NCBI GenBank assembly: GCA_963792025.1
Contig: CAWBUS010000006.1
Location: 1 to 64,000 of the forward strand
DNA from: Ginsengibacter sp963792025
GTDB lineage: Bacteria; Bacteroidota; Bacteroidia; Chitinophagales; Chitinophagaceae
Direction of reading: 5' to 3'
DNA: 64,000 bases
In this document: in pieces, positions 30,166 through 38,733 of the stretch
Layout of the letters: every line of letters starts with the position of its first letter
Position numbering within the stretch: position 1 is the stretch's first letter
Position numbers and translations under genes: made by a program
The notes under the pieces: generated by a model
Databases searched by the model: none
What the model saw: the letters and a program-made list of their open reading frames with translations, nothing else
What the model was told of the DNA's origin: nothing

Positions 30166-30546
30166 TTACCATTTATGCGAATCATGCCCGGATGATTTGC
30201 TTTTTGCATACTGAAATTCCACCTTGCTTATGGCATCCTTCCGCTGGCTTTGCAGCCACTGAATTTGTCTTGCTTTTTCCCTGGCACCTAAACGCCTGTT
30301 ATATTTAACCGAGGCAATTTTTTGATCGAATTCCCGGTTGATCATTTGCAGTTTTTCCTGCTTTTCCTTCAGCGAAAAATAACTCTTGTCGTAAGCCACA
30401 CCATTGCTTTTGTCAAAGACGGAATGTTTATCATTACTTATTTTTTTATTATCATTCCAGGCAATGTTTTTGTCCGGGTGAGATTGTGCAGCAGCGAAAC
30501 TGATAGTTCCTGCTGAGAATAAAATCATTGTAAAAATCTTTTTCAT
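30166..30546 (-). CDS. Small secreted basic protein, paralogue of its neighbour
   Basis: 126 residues with a signal peptide to about residue 20 (FAAAQ). The C-terminal half is charged and helical: REFDQKIASVKYNRRLGAREKARQIQWLQSQ. The (Y/F)DQ(K/R)I...R-LG-E+ pattern matches the next gene downstream, 39 bp away, suggesting tandem duplication with divergence. No domain recognised. Both share the terminator at 29653. Confidence 0.65.
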   Translation of the reverse strand: MKKIFTMILFSAGTISFAAAQSHPDKNIAWNDNKKISNDKHSVFDKSNGVAYDKSYFSLKEKQEKLQMINREFDQKIASVKYNRRLGAREKARQIQWLQSQRKDAISKVEFQYAKSKSSGHDSHKW

Positions 30547-31138
30547 AGTTGTAATATTTAAAAGTGAATCAATGTATATAAGATGGATTATTGAGATCTT
30601 CGTTTAAATATGAGAAGGCCTCTACGTCGCGGGATATTGGCAGTTAGTCGCATAATTTTGGGTATGGCGCCTTTGCAGCTTTTTTTGGTTGCAATTTGTA
30701 TATCGTTCCTACCCTCTACCGTTCCCCATTTCTATGCCCAACGAGTTTATACACCCACAGCATATCAAAATAAGTGCTTCACTCTAAAGCTTTCTTTGAA
30801 ACAAAAATGAGTAAATGTATAAGCGTTGACCATTGGTTAGGTATCTAACAATCCCTTGTTTTCTGAAGAGTCCTTGTTCGTTTCTCAAAGCGCTTCATCT
30901 TTGCTGAAATGTGCCTCATCTTTCTGAAAAATATCAAAGTCTTTTGACAGTCATAAAATATTTTACCCTACTTATTCACAACGAAGAGATAAACTAAATT
31001 TATTTGGGTAAATCCTATATTTTCGCCAGAATGGTTTAATAAAGAAGCTTTTTTACAAACCAATGGCCTTAAAAAGCCAATATTTACAACATATAATTTA
31101 CATATAAATATTTATAATATAATAACCAGCGGTAAGGC
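30547..31138. other. Long non-coding stretch before the ammonium transporter
   Basis: About 590 bp between divergent genes. A 66-codon plus ORF at 30610 lacks an initiation context or domain and is not called. An AT-rich segment at 31100-31120 contains ATATTTATAATAT, shared with the promoter region at 38552. No RNA structure was recognised. Confidence 0.35.
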
Positions 31139-31510
31139 ATGAAGTATTACGGGGTATTTGCACTTTTTATTTTGGTATTGCTGGTTCTTTCGCAGCCGGT
31201 CCATGCGGCTACTGTGTATAATAGAATTTCCTCCAGCCGTTCGGTTCATAATAGCCATCCATCCCATTCAACCTCCGAGGTAAAAACATGTAAACCATCT
31301 CAGGAAAAGGATGTATTAAACAGGAACAGCGCCTTAAAAATGTTTATTACCCAAGCCAGAAGAAATACCAGGTTTAGCAAGTCTTCTAATACTATTTGTA
31401 AAAAGCCTTTAACTACCCTTATCCCTTACCTGTATGTATCTTCAAATATCAACAGGCATCTCAATGTTTTGTCGACACTTATTTTTTTCCCGTTTCATGC
31501 TTTTTGGTGA
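31139..31510 (+). CDS. Hypothetical small secreted protein
   Basis: 123 residues: a convincing signal peptide (MKYYGVFALFILVLLVLS, cleavage near VHA), then a Ser/Arg/Lys-rich tail without a known domain, ending in a hydrophobic stretch. It ends about 125 bp upstream of the ammonium transporter on the same strand. It may be real and co-transcribed, or a chance ORF. Confidence 0.4.
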   Translation: MKYYGVFALFILVLLVLSQPVHAATVYNRISSSRSVHNSHPSHSTSEVKTCKPSQEKDVLNRNSALKMFITQARRNTRFSKSSNTICKKPLTTLIPYLYVSSNINRHLNVLSTLIFFPFHAFW

Positions 31511-31636
31511 TTGGAACTTTTATACGCTCCTGTTACAATGCTAATTTAAAATGCATTGTTTTCTGCGGATACCTCCTGTTTATAACAATTATCATTATAT
31601 CTAATTATTTGTTCTCAACTACCAAAATTTACCAGC

Positions 31637-32944
31637 GTGAAAAAATTTGTTCCCTTTGCCATACTTATAATAATCCTGATACTAACCCTTATTTTCCCTT
31701 CCCATTCACTTATACATATCGAAGGTAACAAAATTGATTCCGGCGATACAGCGTGGATGCTAACAGCAACAGCGCTCGTACTGATAATGACGCCCGGATT
31801 GGCTTTCTTTTATGGCGGAATGGTTCGCAAAAAGAACGTACTCTCCACTATGATGCAAAGTTTTGTATGTATGGGTGTTATAACCGTCATCTGGGTAATT
31901 TTTGGCTTCAGCCTGGCTTTCGGGGATGATGTTCATGGCCTCATAGGGAATCCTTCTACATTTTTTATGATGAAAGGCATGCTGGGAAATGCTACCTGGA
32001 AACTGGCCCCCACCATCCCTATTGTTCTTTTTGCTATGTTCCAGTTAAAGTTTGCAGTAATTACACCTGCTTTAATTACAGGAGCGTTTGCAGAAAGAAT
32101 CCGGTTTAATTCCTATCTTATTTTTCTGTGTCTTTTTATGATCTGTATCTACGCGCCGCTGGCCCACTCAACGTGGCATCCGGATGGTCTAATGTTCAAG
32201 GCAGGTGTGCTGGATTTTGCAGGCGGAACAGTAGTGCACATGTCTGCGGGTTGGGCTGCGCTGGCATCGGCTATATATCTTAAACAAAGGCAAGTTCAGG
32301 TGCATCAGCCTGCAAGAATCAGCTATGTTCTATTAGGCACCGGGTTATTGTGGTTTGGCTGGTTTGGATTCAACGCGGGGTCTGCATTGAGTTCCGGAGA
32401 CTTGGCTGCTACCGCATTAGCCACCACAACTACGGCATCTGCTGCGGCTGCGATATCATGGATATTTTTTGATATTTTACGAGGTAAAAAACCGTCGGTA
32501 ATGGGAGGCTGTATAGGAGCCGTTGTGGGACTCGTTGCCATAACCCCAGCCGCAGGTTTTGTTACCATTCCCAACTCGCTCACTATTGGTATTGTTGCCG
32601 CTGTTGTGAGCAACCTGGTTGTTATCTGGCGTTCCAGAACTTCAATTGACGACACACTGGACGTATTTCCCTGTCACGGAGTTGGAGGCATGGTCGGGAT
32701 GTTACTAACCGGAGTATTTGCACATCAAAATGTAAATGCCGGTAACACCACGGGCAATGGTCTTTTTTATGGCGAGACGCATCTATTTACGGTGCACATT
32801 ATGGCTTTAGTAGCAGTATCGGTATTTGCATTTTTTGGGTCGCTGTTCTTGCTGAAGATAACGGATATCATCAGTCCGCTCCGGGTTTCCGCAGAAGATG
32901 AAATTGCGGGGCTTGATGTGAGCCAGCATGGCGAGGAACTATAA
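31637..32944 (+). CDS. amtB: Ammonium transporter (Amt/MEP/Rh family)
   Basis: 435 residues from a GTG start. Eleven or so TM helices; the pore twin histidines are His201 (GTVVHMSAGWAALA) and His347 (FPCHGVGGM). Other Amt signatures are FYGGMVRKKNVLS near 58-70, AFAERIRF and WFGWFGFNAGS. The C-terminal tail AEDEIAGLDVSQHGE is the usual PII-binding element, so activity is probably gated by a PII protein encoded elsewhere. A second, longer Amt lies at 35547 on the other strand. Confidence 0.93.
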   Translation: MKKFVPFAILIIILILTLIFPSHSLIHIEGNKIDSGDTAWMLTATALVLIMTPGLAFFYGGMVRKKNVLSTMMQSFVCMGVITVIWVIFGFSLAFGDDVHGLIGNPSTFFMMKGMLGNATWKLAPTIPIVLFAMFQLKFAVITPALITGAFAERIRFNSYLIFLCLFMICIYAPLAHSTWHPDGLMFKAGVLDFAGGTVVHMSAGWAALASAIYLKQRQVQVHQPARISYVLLGTGLLWFGWFGFNAGSALSSGDLAATALATTTTASAAAAISWIFFDILRGKKPSVMGGCIGAVVGLVAITPAAGFVTIPNSLTIGIVAAVVSNLVVIWRSRTSIDDTLDVFPCHGVGGMVGMLLTGVFAHQNVNAGNTTGNGLFYGETHLFTVHIMALVAVSVFAFFGSLFLLKITDIISPLRVSAEDEIAGLDVSQHGEEL

Positions 32945-32992
32945 CCTCTTGCTTCATGTCAGGTTTATGCCTTAATCAATGTTCTCACAAAA

Positions 32993-33041
32993 CCACGGAG
33001 AAAACCAAGAATATTACTTTGTGATCTTGGTGCCCCTGTGG
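32993..33041. repeat. Inverted repeat of the CCACGGAGA/TCTTGGTG...CTGTGG type
   Basis: CCACGGAG-AAAACCAAGA and TCTTGGTG-CCCCTGTGG are nearly complementary across a 14-nt loop. Similar dispersed elements occur between genes in many bacteria. It lies just past amtB; the 70-codon ORF over it is an artefact. Confidence 0.6.
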
Positions 33042-33227
33042 GATGAGCGTCATTTCAAAATTGACATAACACTATATTTTTCGAACTACAAAATACCGTG
33101 GATCAGACCTTATCCAGGTAAATTGATTGTATATTTACTGGCTGAATTTATAAATACTTTGGCTATGAAAAACAGCAATTTTTTAATTTGAAATTATGTA
33201 TTTGAAAGATTTGAATAAACTTCATTT

Positions 33228-33665
33228 ATGAAAAAAATTCGTTGGGACTTGATTGGTATTGTTGGTGGTATTGCCGGAGTAATTATTGCGGTGAGAGCGG
33301 TTCTAAGAGCGGGCGGCCCTAACAGCATTTATATTGCTGCTGCTTTGGTTGTTGTTTTTGGCGGCATGGGCTATTTCCTGTATAAGTTTCTATGGGAGCC
33401 GAAGTTTAATACCCGACGATTGCAAATTGAAGGCACTCCTGGCAAAGCGAAAATATTAGAAGTTCATGAAACAAATATTACGGTAAATCAGAACCCCCAA
33501 TACAAACTCTTAGTGGAAATTAAAAATAGCGACGGGCAAGTTTATACAACTGGATGCAAGACAATTGTTTCCCGTAAACGAATGGTGTTTTTTCAACCAG
33601 GCAAAGAAATAAACATTAAAATTGATCCGAAGAATGAAAGGAACGTGATTGTTGATATAAACTAA
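33228..33665 (+). CDS. Membrane protein, DUF3592-like
   Basis: 145 residues: two TM helices (about 9-27 and 36-52) and a small beta-rich soluble part (GTPGKAKILEVHETNITVNQNPQYKLLVEI, VFFQPGKEINIKIDPKNERNVIVDIN). The pattern is like DUF3592 proteins. Role unknown. Monocistronic on the plus strand. Confidence 0.7.
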   Translation: MKKIRWDLIGIVGGIAGVIIAVRAVLRAGGPNSIYIAAALVVVFGGMGYFLYKFLWEPKFNTRRLQIEGTPGKAKILEVHETNITVNQNPQYKLLVEIKNSDGQVYTTGCKTIVSRKRMVFFQPGKEINIKIDPKNERNVIVDIN

Positions 33666-33722
33666 ATTCAGGAAATGGTATGATCATCAGGCAGTTTTAG
33701 TTTTAATAAGAGGCTGGTGCAC

Positions 33723-34061
33723 TTATGTTTTAGTATTTTTCATTTTGTTTACAACATCAAGGTCGTTCATCGATAAAGAATCCCACCATTCATCGGACAC
33801 ATCATCGAGCCTGTATTCTGTATCGATATCGTAATCGCCATTGGCATCAATTTCATAGAAGCAATTATTGAGTGTATCCAGCACACTGTTTACTGATTTT
33901 AACTCCACAAAGAATAGCCGGCTGACAATTTTTTTATTTGCCTGTTGTTCGAGAATTTCTACACGCTTTCCGAGGTCCCCAATTCTATCATCCCGCCAGG
34001 CAAGAAAAATAACCGCTAATACAATTACAAGGATGAACCCTATTACTATTAATGTTGACAT
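33723..34061 (-). CDS. Hypothetical single-pass membrane protein
   Basis: 112 residues. One N-terminal TM helix (LIVIGFILVIVLAVIFLAW), a short coiled coil (GDLGKRVEILEQQANKK), then an acidic C-terminus (YEIDANGDYDIDTEYRLDDVSDEWWDSL). No family recognised. Confidence 0.6.
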   Translation of the reverse strand: MSTLIVIGFILVIVLAVIFLAWRDDRIGDLGKRVEILEQQANKKIVSRLFFVELKSVNSVLDTLNNCFYEIDANGDYDIDTEYRLDDVSDEWWDSLSMNDLDVVNKMKNTKT

Positions 34062-34167
34062 AATGATATGACAGATTTAAATGCTGAGCGTCAATTTATA
34101 CAATTTCTTTAAAAGATGTGTCAATACCCGAGCTTTTCACCAGAGAAACCTTAAATGCTCTGAATTT

Positions 34168-34202
34168 AAAAAAAGCCTTTCATAGAAATGAAAAGCTTTT
34201 TA
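34168..34202. terminator. Bidirectional terminator between nhaA and the small membrane protein
   Basis: AAAAAGCCTTTCAT pairs with ATGAAAAGCTTTTT around a 4-5 nt loop, with A and T runs on either side. It lies 65 nt past the nhaA stop. Confidence 0.75.
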
Positions 34203-34267
34203 GTTTCCAAAAGGGAAAATATTTCAAATCTATTTTTTGCCAGGCAGCAAACACTACACTTCAGCGT

Positions 34268-35485
34268 TTAACCCATTGCCAACGAAGACTGCGTATGTGT
34301 TAAAGGCGCTCTTTTGTGAGCAGGCTTTACAACAACCTTTGGATGAATCATTTTAAAATAAATAAAACTAAACAACATCGATAACACGAGACTTGAAAGA
34401 ATCGAAATTTTCGCAATATCTCTATATATCTCCTCGTGAAAGGCAAGTGCTGTGGTAAAGATCGACATAGTGAAGCCGATGCCTGCCAAAGAACCGACAC
34501 CTAATAGCTGCTTCAAATTGGTATTCGTAGGTAGTTTTGCGATCTTAAGTGCAATCATAGCCCTGCTGAAAATAAAAATACCAATCGGCTTGCCGAGAAC
34601 CAGTCCAAACATTATTCCCAAACTCACACTATCGTTCAATGACCCTACAATATCCGGAGGAATCATAATAGCTGTATTAGCTAAAGCAAAAACTGGCAGA
34701 ATAAAAAAGTTAACCAGCTTATGAATTGCTTTCTCGAATTTTGGCAAAGAATTTACCGGAATTGTAAAAGCAATTAGTACTCCGCTGATGCTTGCTTCTA
34801 TACCTGAATTAAATATCAGGTACCACAATGCAAACGAAAGAACAAGTTGTATAACACCTTGTTTCACCTTAAAGTAATTGCAAGTCCAGATCGTTCCGTA
34901 TGCGAGAGCCGCTCCCAAAAGGAACATCCATTTTATTTGGTTGCCATAAAAAAGTGCAATTACTACAATGGCACCCAGGTCATCGATGATTGCCAATGCC
35001 ATCAGGAATATTTTTAAACTTGCAGGCACCTTCTTCCCAAATAAAGAAGCGATGCCCAATGAGAATGCAATATCGGTAGCTGTGGGTATTCCCCAACCAT
35101 GAGCGAAGCTTGATGTTATATTAAAAGACGAATAGATGAGGGCAGGAACTATCATTCCCCCCAAAGCTGCTCCAAAAGGAAGCACCGCTCTTTTGAAACT
35201 TGACAACTCACCGGTTAGCAGTTCACGTTTTATTTCCATACCGGCCAACAAGAAGAAAATCGCCATTAGAAAATCGTTGATCCACTTTAAACTCGAATGA
35301 GGAAGGGGAAAAGGAAGTCCTAAATGGATATCGCTATTCCATAATCCCCTATACGCCTCACCGTTAGATGAATTGGATAAGATTAATGAAACCGCTGTAC
35401 AAGCGAGTAATAAGATTCCGGTAAACCTGCTATCCGAGATAAAAATCCTAATCGGATCAATAGCTTTTCTGATGAATTTTGTCAA
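34268..35485 (-). CDS. nhaA: Na+/H+ antiporter NhaA
   Basis: Electrogenic exchanger that expels Na+ for protons. 405 residues, about 12 TM helices. Ion-binding Asp pair in ALAIIDDLGAIVVIALFY; other NhaA motifs are FFLLAGMEIKRELLTGEL, GWGIPTATDIAFSLGIASLFG and GVGSLAGIGFTMSIF. Downstream of the ammonium transporter on the same strand but separated by a terminator, so independently expressed. Confidence 0.95.
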   Translation of the reverse strand: MTKFIRKAIDPIRIFISDSRFTGILLLACTAVSLILSNSSNGEAYRGLWNSDIHLGLPFPLPHSSLKWINDFLMAIFFLLAGMEIKRELLTGELSSFKRAVLPFGAALGGMIVPALIYSSFNITSSFAHGWGIPTATDIAFSLGIASLFGKKVPASLKIFLMALAIIDDLGAIVVIALFYGNQIKWMFLLGAALAYGTIWTCNYFKVKQGVIQLVLSFALWYLIFNSGIEASISGVLIAFTIPVNSLPKFEKAIHKLVNFFILPVFALANTAIMIPPDIVGSLNDSVSLGIMFGLVLGKPIGIFIFSRAMIALKIAKLPTNTNLKQLLGVGSLAGIGFTMSIFTTALAFHEEIYRDIAKISILSSLVLSMLFSFIYFKMIHPKVVVKPAHKRAPLTHTQSSLAMG

Positions 35486-35500
35486 ACCTTCTTATTTAAA

Positions 35501-35538
35501 ATTTTCCGAAAGCGCTCTGAAAGAGCGCCTCCGGAAAT
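35501..35538 (-). terminator. Terminator after the second ammonium transporter
   Basis: GCGCTCT-GAA-AGAGCGC inner stem, extended by ATTTTCCG/CGGAAAT. It sits 9 nt past the amt stop and is followed on the minus strand by a T-rich run. Confidence 0.8.
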
Positions 35539-35546
35539 ATGGTTAA

Positions 35547-37088
35547 CTAATCAACATAACCGTGAACACCCATTTCAGGAATATCCAATCCTGCAATTTC
35601 ATCTGCAGCATCCGACCTAAGACCGATCGCCGTTTTAGAACATATTTTAAAAAACAGGTACATCACGACAAACACAAATACAAAGCATGTTGCCGCTCCA
35701 ATAAGTTCTGCAACAAATTGCTTTCCATCTCCATAAAACAAGCCCTTAACTGTGCCGGGAACTCCATTCCATCCATCTCCATAAGAACCGTCTGCAAACA
35801 ATCCCAATGAAAGAACACCCCATGCTCCGTTAGCACCATGAACGGCAAATGCTCCAACAGGATCGTCAATTTTCAGGTTCTTTTCAACAAAGAATGCGAC
35901 AAGAATAACGAGGATACCAGCGATAAGCCCAATAATAACTGCTGAAAGCGAATTTACAAAAGCACACGGCGCAGTAATTGCAACCAGACCCGCCAGCATT
36001 CCATTTGCCATCATTCCGGGATCCCATTTATTTGTTTTTGCCTTCATATAGAGGGCTGCCGCAAATGCACCAGCTGCACTCGCAAGCATCGTATTAACGG
36101 CAATAACAGAAATACGAAGATCAGTTCCTGCAAGGGTAGAACCTGGGTTGAAACCAAACCATCCAAAAGCGAGGATAAAGGTTCCGATAATTGCCATTGG
36201 AATATTGTGAGCGGGAATAGTATTAACCGAACCATCTTTGCCGTACTTGCCAATACGTGGGCCAATTACGAGTGCGCCTGCCAGAGCTGCAACGCCACCT
36301 ACTTCGTGTACAACTGACGAGCCTGCAAAGTCTACGTGGCCATGTCCCAAACCAAAGTTAACTCCGAGCTGAGATAACCATCCGCCACCCCATACCCAGT
36401 TACCAAATATTGGATATACGAACATTGAAATGAAGAAGCCAAATACTATGAATGATTTAAATTTCCACCTTTCAGCCATACCGCCAGTAGGTATAGTTGC
36501 AGTAGTATCCATAAACACCATCTGGAACAGGAATAACGTGAATACACCCACGTCATATACGCTGCTATTTAAAAAATAGCCGGCAGCTCCGATGATGCCA
36601 AAATCTTTCCCGAATAGATGCCAAACTACTTCGTGACTGGAAGCGACACCTCCTCCCAAAGTAGCGGGATTTAAGGCACCCCCGAACATAAATGCAAAAC
36701 CGCAAATCCAGAAGCCAAGCATACCAACGCCATAAACCATAAAGTTCATAGCCATTGTATGAGCCACATTTTTCTTTTGCGTAAAACCGGTTTCCACCAT
36801 GGCAAAACCAGCTTGCATAAACATTACGAGAAACCCTGTTATTAAGGTCCACATAATGTTAATAGCAATTTTGTTATGGCCGGCCTGGTCGCCAATTTCT
36901 GTCAATGTTGGCTTGCCAACAGTAGCCGCGGTAACATCGCTAATTGTTCCGGTTTTTGTTCCCGAAGCGTCCTGAGCTACTGCGGGTAATGCGATAGTAA
37001 TAAACAGTATCAGCATTAATGGGATAAAGATTTTGAAAAATCCTTTCCGCGAAAAGTAAAAGCTTTTGGTGAAATCAGATAATCTCAT
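35547..37088 (-). CDS. Ammonium transporter (long form, with signal peptide)
   Basis: 513 residues. An N-terminal signal-like segment with cleavage near AVAQ (39) is followed by a periplasmic linker and the Amt core. Pore His261 (SSVVHEVGGVAALAG) and His417 (FAVHGANGAWG); also FAMVETGFTQKKNVAH, FMDTTATIPTGGMAER and WFGFNPGSTL. The tail SDAADEIAGLDIPEMGVHGY is the PII-responsive element. It follows a porin gene 40 bp upstream, so the pair probably moves ammonium across outer and inner membranes. Confidence 0.94.
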   Translation of the reverse strand: MRLSDFTKSFYFSRKGFFKIFIPLMLILFITIALPAVAQDASGTKTGTISDVTAATVGKPTLTEIGDQAGHNKIAINIMWTLITGFLVMFMQAGFAMVETGFTQKKNVAHTMAMNFMVYGVGMLGFWICGFAFMFGGALNPATLGGGVASSHEVVWHLFGKDFGIIGAAGYFLNSSVYDVGVFTLFLFQMVFMDTTATIPTGGMAERWKFKSFIVFGFFISMFVYPIFGNWVWGGGWLSQLGVNFGLGHGHVDFAGSSVVHEVGGVAALAGALVIGPRIGKYGKDGSVNTIPAHNIPMAIIGTFILAFGWFGFNPGSTLAGTDLRISVIAVNTMLASAAGAFAAALYMKAKTNKWDPGMMANGMLAGLVAITAPCAFVNSLSAVIIGLIAGILVILVAFFVEKNLKIDDPVGAFAVHGANGAWGVLSLGLFADGSYGDGWNGVPGTVKGLFYGDGKQFVAELIGAATCFVFVFVVMYLFFKICSKTAIGLRSDAADEIAGLDIPEMGVHGYVD

Positions 37089-37127
37089 TGTTAAGGTTTT
37101 TGTGTGTAAAAATGGTTGGTTAAAGAT

Positions 37128-38192
37128 TTAAAAATGATATGTAGCCGCAAGTATGCCTGTAACTGTCGTTTTGGTACCGGTTACCCCGTCACCCTTAAGA
37201 AAAATTTCGTCTCTACCGGCATCCAATCTCAGCTCAGGAATTATGGTAAGATTTCCTATTCTGAAATTTGGTGAAAGTGTTAAGTCAAATATGCTAGAAG
37301 CCGGAGCTGAGACCACTGCTTTCTTATTATCAAAATATTCAGCACGCAATGTGATACCAAACGCTGCTGTAGGATCGGCTGTAACATAAACAGCAGAGCC
37401 CCACCAACTGGAACTAGACATTCCTTCAGGCTTTACCATTTGAACGGTACCGTTATAACCTAAACTAAATTTGCTCGTAACTGCTGCAGTAACAACCAAA
37501 TCAAATTGTGTCAGGCTGAAGGCTCCGCCGTACGTTCCCTGGTAATTTAGATACGCCTTTACTTTGTCGTCCTTAGTTCCCGTGCTAAACTGGGCAATTG
37601 CATATTTACGGGACACGGTATCGCTTACATGGTCTGTTGTATTAGCAACACCGAGCATTAATGCACTCTTTTTTCCGAGAGTGATGTCGGCCCTTACACC
37701 AGTGTGTGAAAACGGTCCGTAAGAAAACATGTAATCCATACTGTAATTCCTGTTCAGGTAAGCATCTGTTACCTCGTATCCAATATGGGTTGCCCATTTC
37801 CCGATAGTGAATTTCAATTTATCTGTAACTGCATAACTTACAAAAGCCTGTTTAACTGCGAACAAACTTGGATGATCGGGATTGCCATAAGAAAATTCCT
37901 CGGCACGACGGCCAAATCCCAAGTCAATAGTTGCACTGGCCTTGCCAAAAGTATGATCGGCACGAATACTGGCCATCCCAAGTTCGAAAGAATTTTGAGA
38001 ATTGGTAAAACTGGTATAATTGTTAGTCCCACCCTTGGGGTCATTAAAATTATAACGGAAATAAGCATCTACAGATCCGGTGATTGTTGGCGCCGGTGAG
38101 GTGGGCGCTGCTGGTTTTGTAGAATCTGTTTGCGAGAAACCCGAAATAAAAGTTAGACATACGATTACTCCTAAGAAAATTTTTCTTAACAT
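37128..38192 (-). CDS. Outer-membrane beta-barrel porin
   Basis: 354 residues: signal peptide to about residue 21 (FSGFSQ), a Pro/Thr linker, then alternating amphipathic strands (SVDAYFRYNF, ATIDLGFGRRAEEF, FTIGKWATHIGYEV) ending in TGILAATYHF with a terminal Phe. It fits the BBP2-like porin group. Being directly upstream of the ammonium transporter suggests a role under nitrogen limitation. Substrate is inferred only from context. Confidence 0.82.
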   Translation of the reverse strand: MLRKIFLGVIVCLTFISGFSQTDSTKPAAPTSPAPTITGSVDAYFRYNFNDPKGGTNNYTSFTNSQNSFELGMASIRADHTFGKASATIDLGFGRRAEEFSYGNPDHPSLFAVKQAFVSYAVTDKLKFTIGKWATHIGYEVTDAYLNRNYSMDYMFSYGPFSHTGVRADITLGKKSALMLGVANTTDHVSDTVSRKYAIAQFSTGTKDDKVKAYLNYQGTYGGAFSLTQFDLVVTAAVTSKFSLGYNGTVQMVKPEGMSSSSWWGSAVYVTADPTAAFGITLRAEYFDNKKAVVSAPASSIFDLTLSPNFRIGNLTIIPELRLDAGRDEIFLKGDGVTGTKTTVTGILAATYHF

Positions 38193-38259
38193 TGTTTTAG
38201 ATTTAAAGATTAATAATGAAAGGGGTGTAACTGATTAACTTTTCTCAGAAGTTAATCGA

Positions 38260-38499
38260 TCAGCTACGCTCCTTTCCTTTGTTGGCTAAAGCACCAGTAA
38301 TTTTTACCAGCATCGTACTTTGTAAATGTTTTTCATACTGTAAGGAAGGATACTTGTTCATTTCCCGGACATTTTTGGCTATCTCCTGGAAAAAATTTGA
38401 TTTCAAATAAATGCTCTTGGCAGGCATACGGAAAAATAATATTATAATAACAATCGGAATAATCAATTTCCAATATATTCTTCTATTATTTAACTTCAT
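38260..38499 (-). CDS. Hypothetical small membrane-anchored protein
   Basis: 79 residues: N-terminal TM helix (WKLIIPIVIIILFFRMP) and a soluble helical tail (QEIAKNVREMNKYPSLQYEKHLQS). No domain. It lies just upstream of the porin on the same strand and could be the first gene of that transcript, or a chance ORF. Confidence 0.4.
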   Translation of the reverse strand: MKLNNRRIYWKLIIPIVIIILFFRMPAKSIYLKSNFFQEIAKNVREMNKYPSLQYEKHLQSTMLVKITGALANKGKERS

Positions 38500-38689
38500 A
38501 CGCCAAACATATTTAATTTTTTGATTTTACAATCAATTATATTATATATTTATATTTATAATATGTTTGATAATTTTATTAAATAAATGATTTACAACTA
38601 ATTACAAGAATACTCCACAATTGACGCTTTTCGATGTTAATAAATATTTTATTATATATTTTAATTTTTAATATAAATTTTTCAGCCTA

Positions 38690-38716
38690 AAAAATCCTGC
38701 TCGGCGCAGGACTTTT
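38690..38716 (-). terminator. Terminator after gltD
   Basis: TCCTGC-TCGGC-GCAGGA stem (38695-38711), extended by A- and T-runs. It lies about 20 nt past the gltD stop at 38734 and ends the gltBD transcript. Confidence 0.8.
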
Positions 38717-38733
38717 CTTAATATAAAAATTAT

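Noticed and set aside
30610..30810. 66-codon plus-strand ORF
   Set aside because: No initiation context or recognised domain; basic, low-information sequence in a long intergenic region.
32979..33191. 70-codon plus-strand ORF after amtB
   Set aside because: Translates through the inverted repeat at 32993-33041; an artefact of repeat DNA.
34118..34303. 61-codon plus-strand ORF
   Set aside because: Contains the bidirectional terminator and runs into the nhaA 3' end; not a gene.
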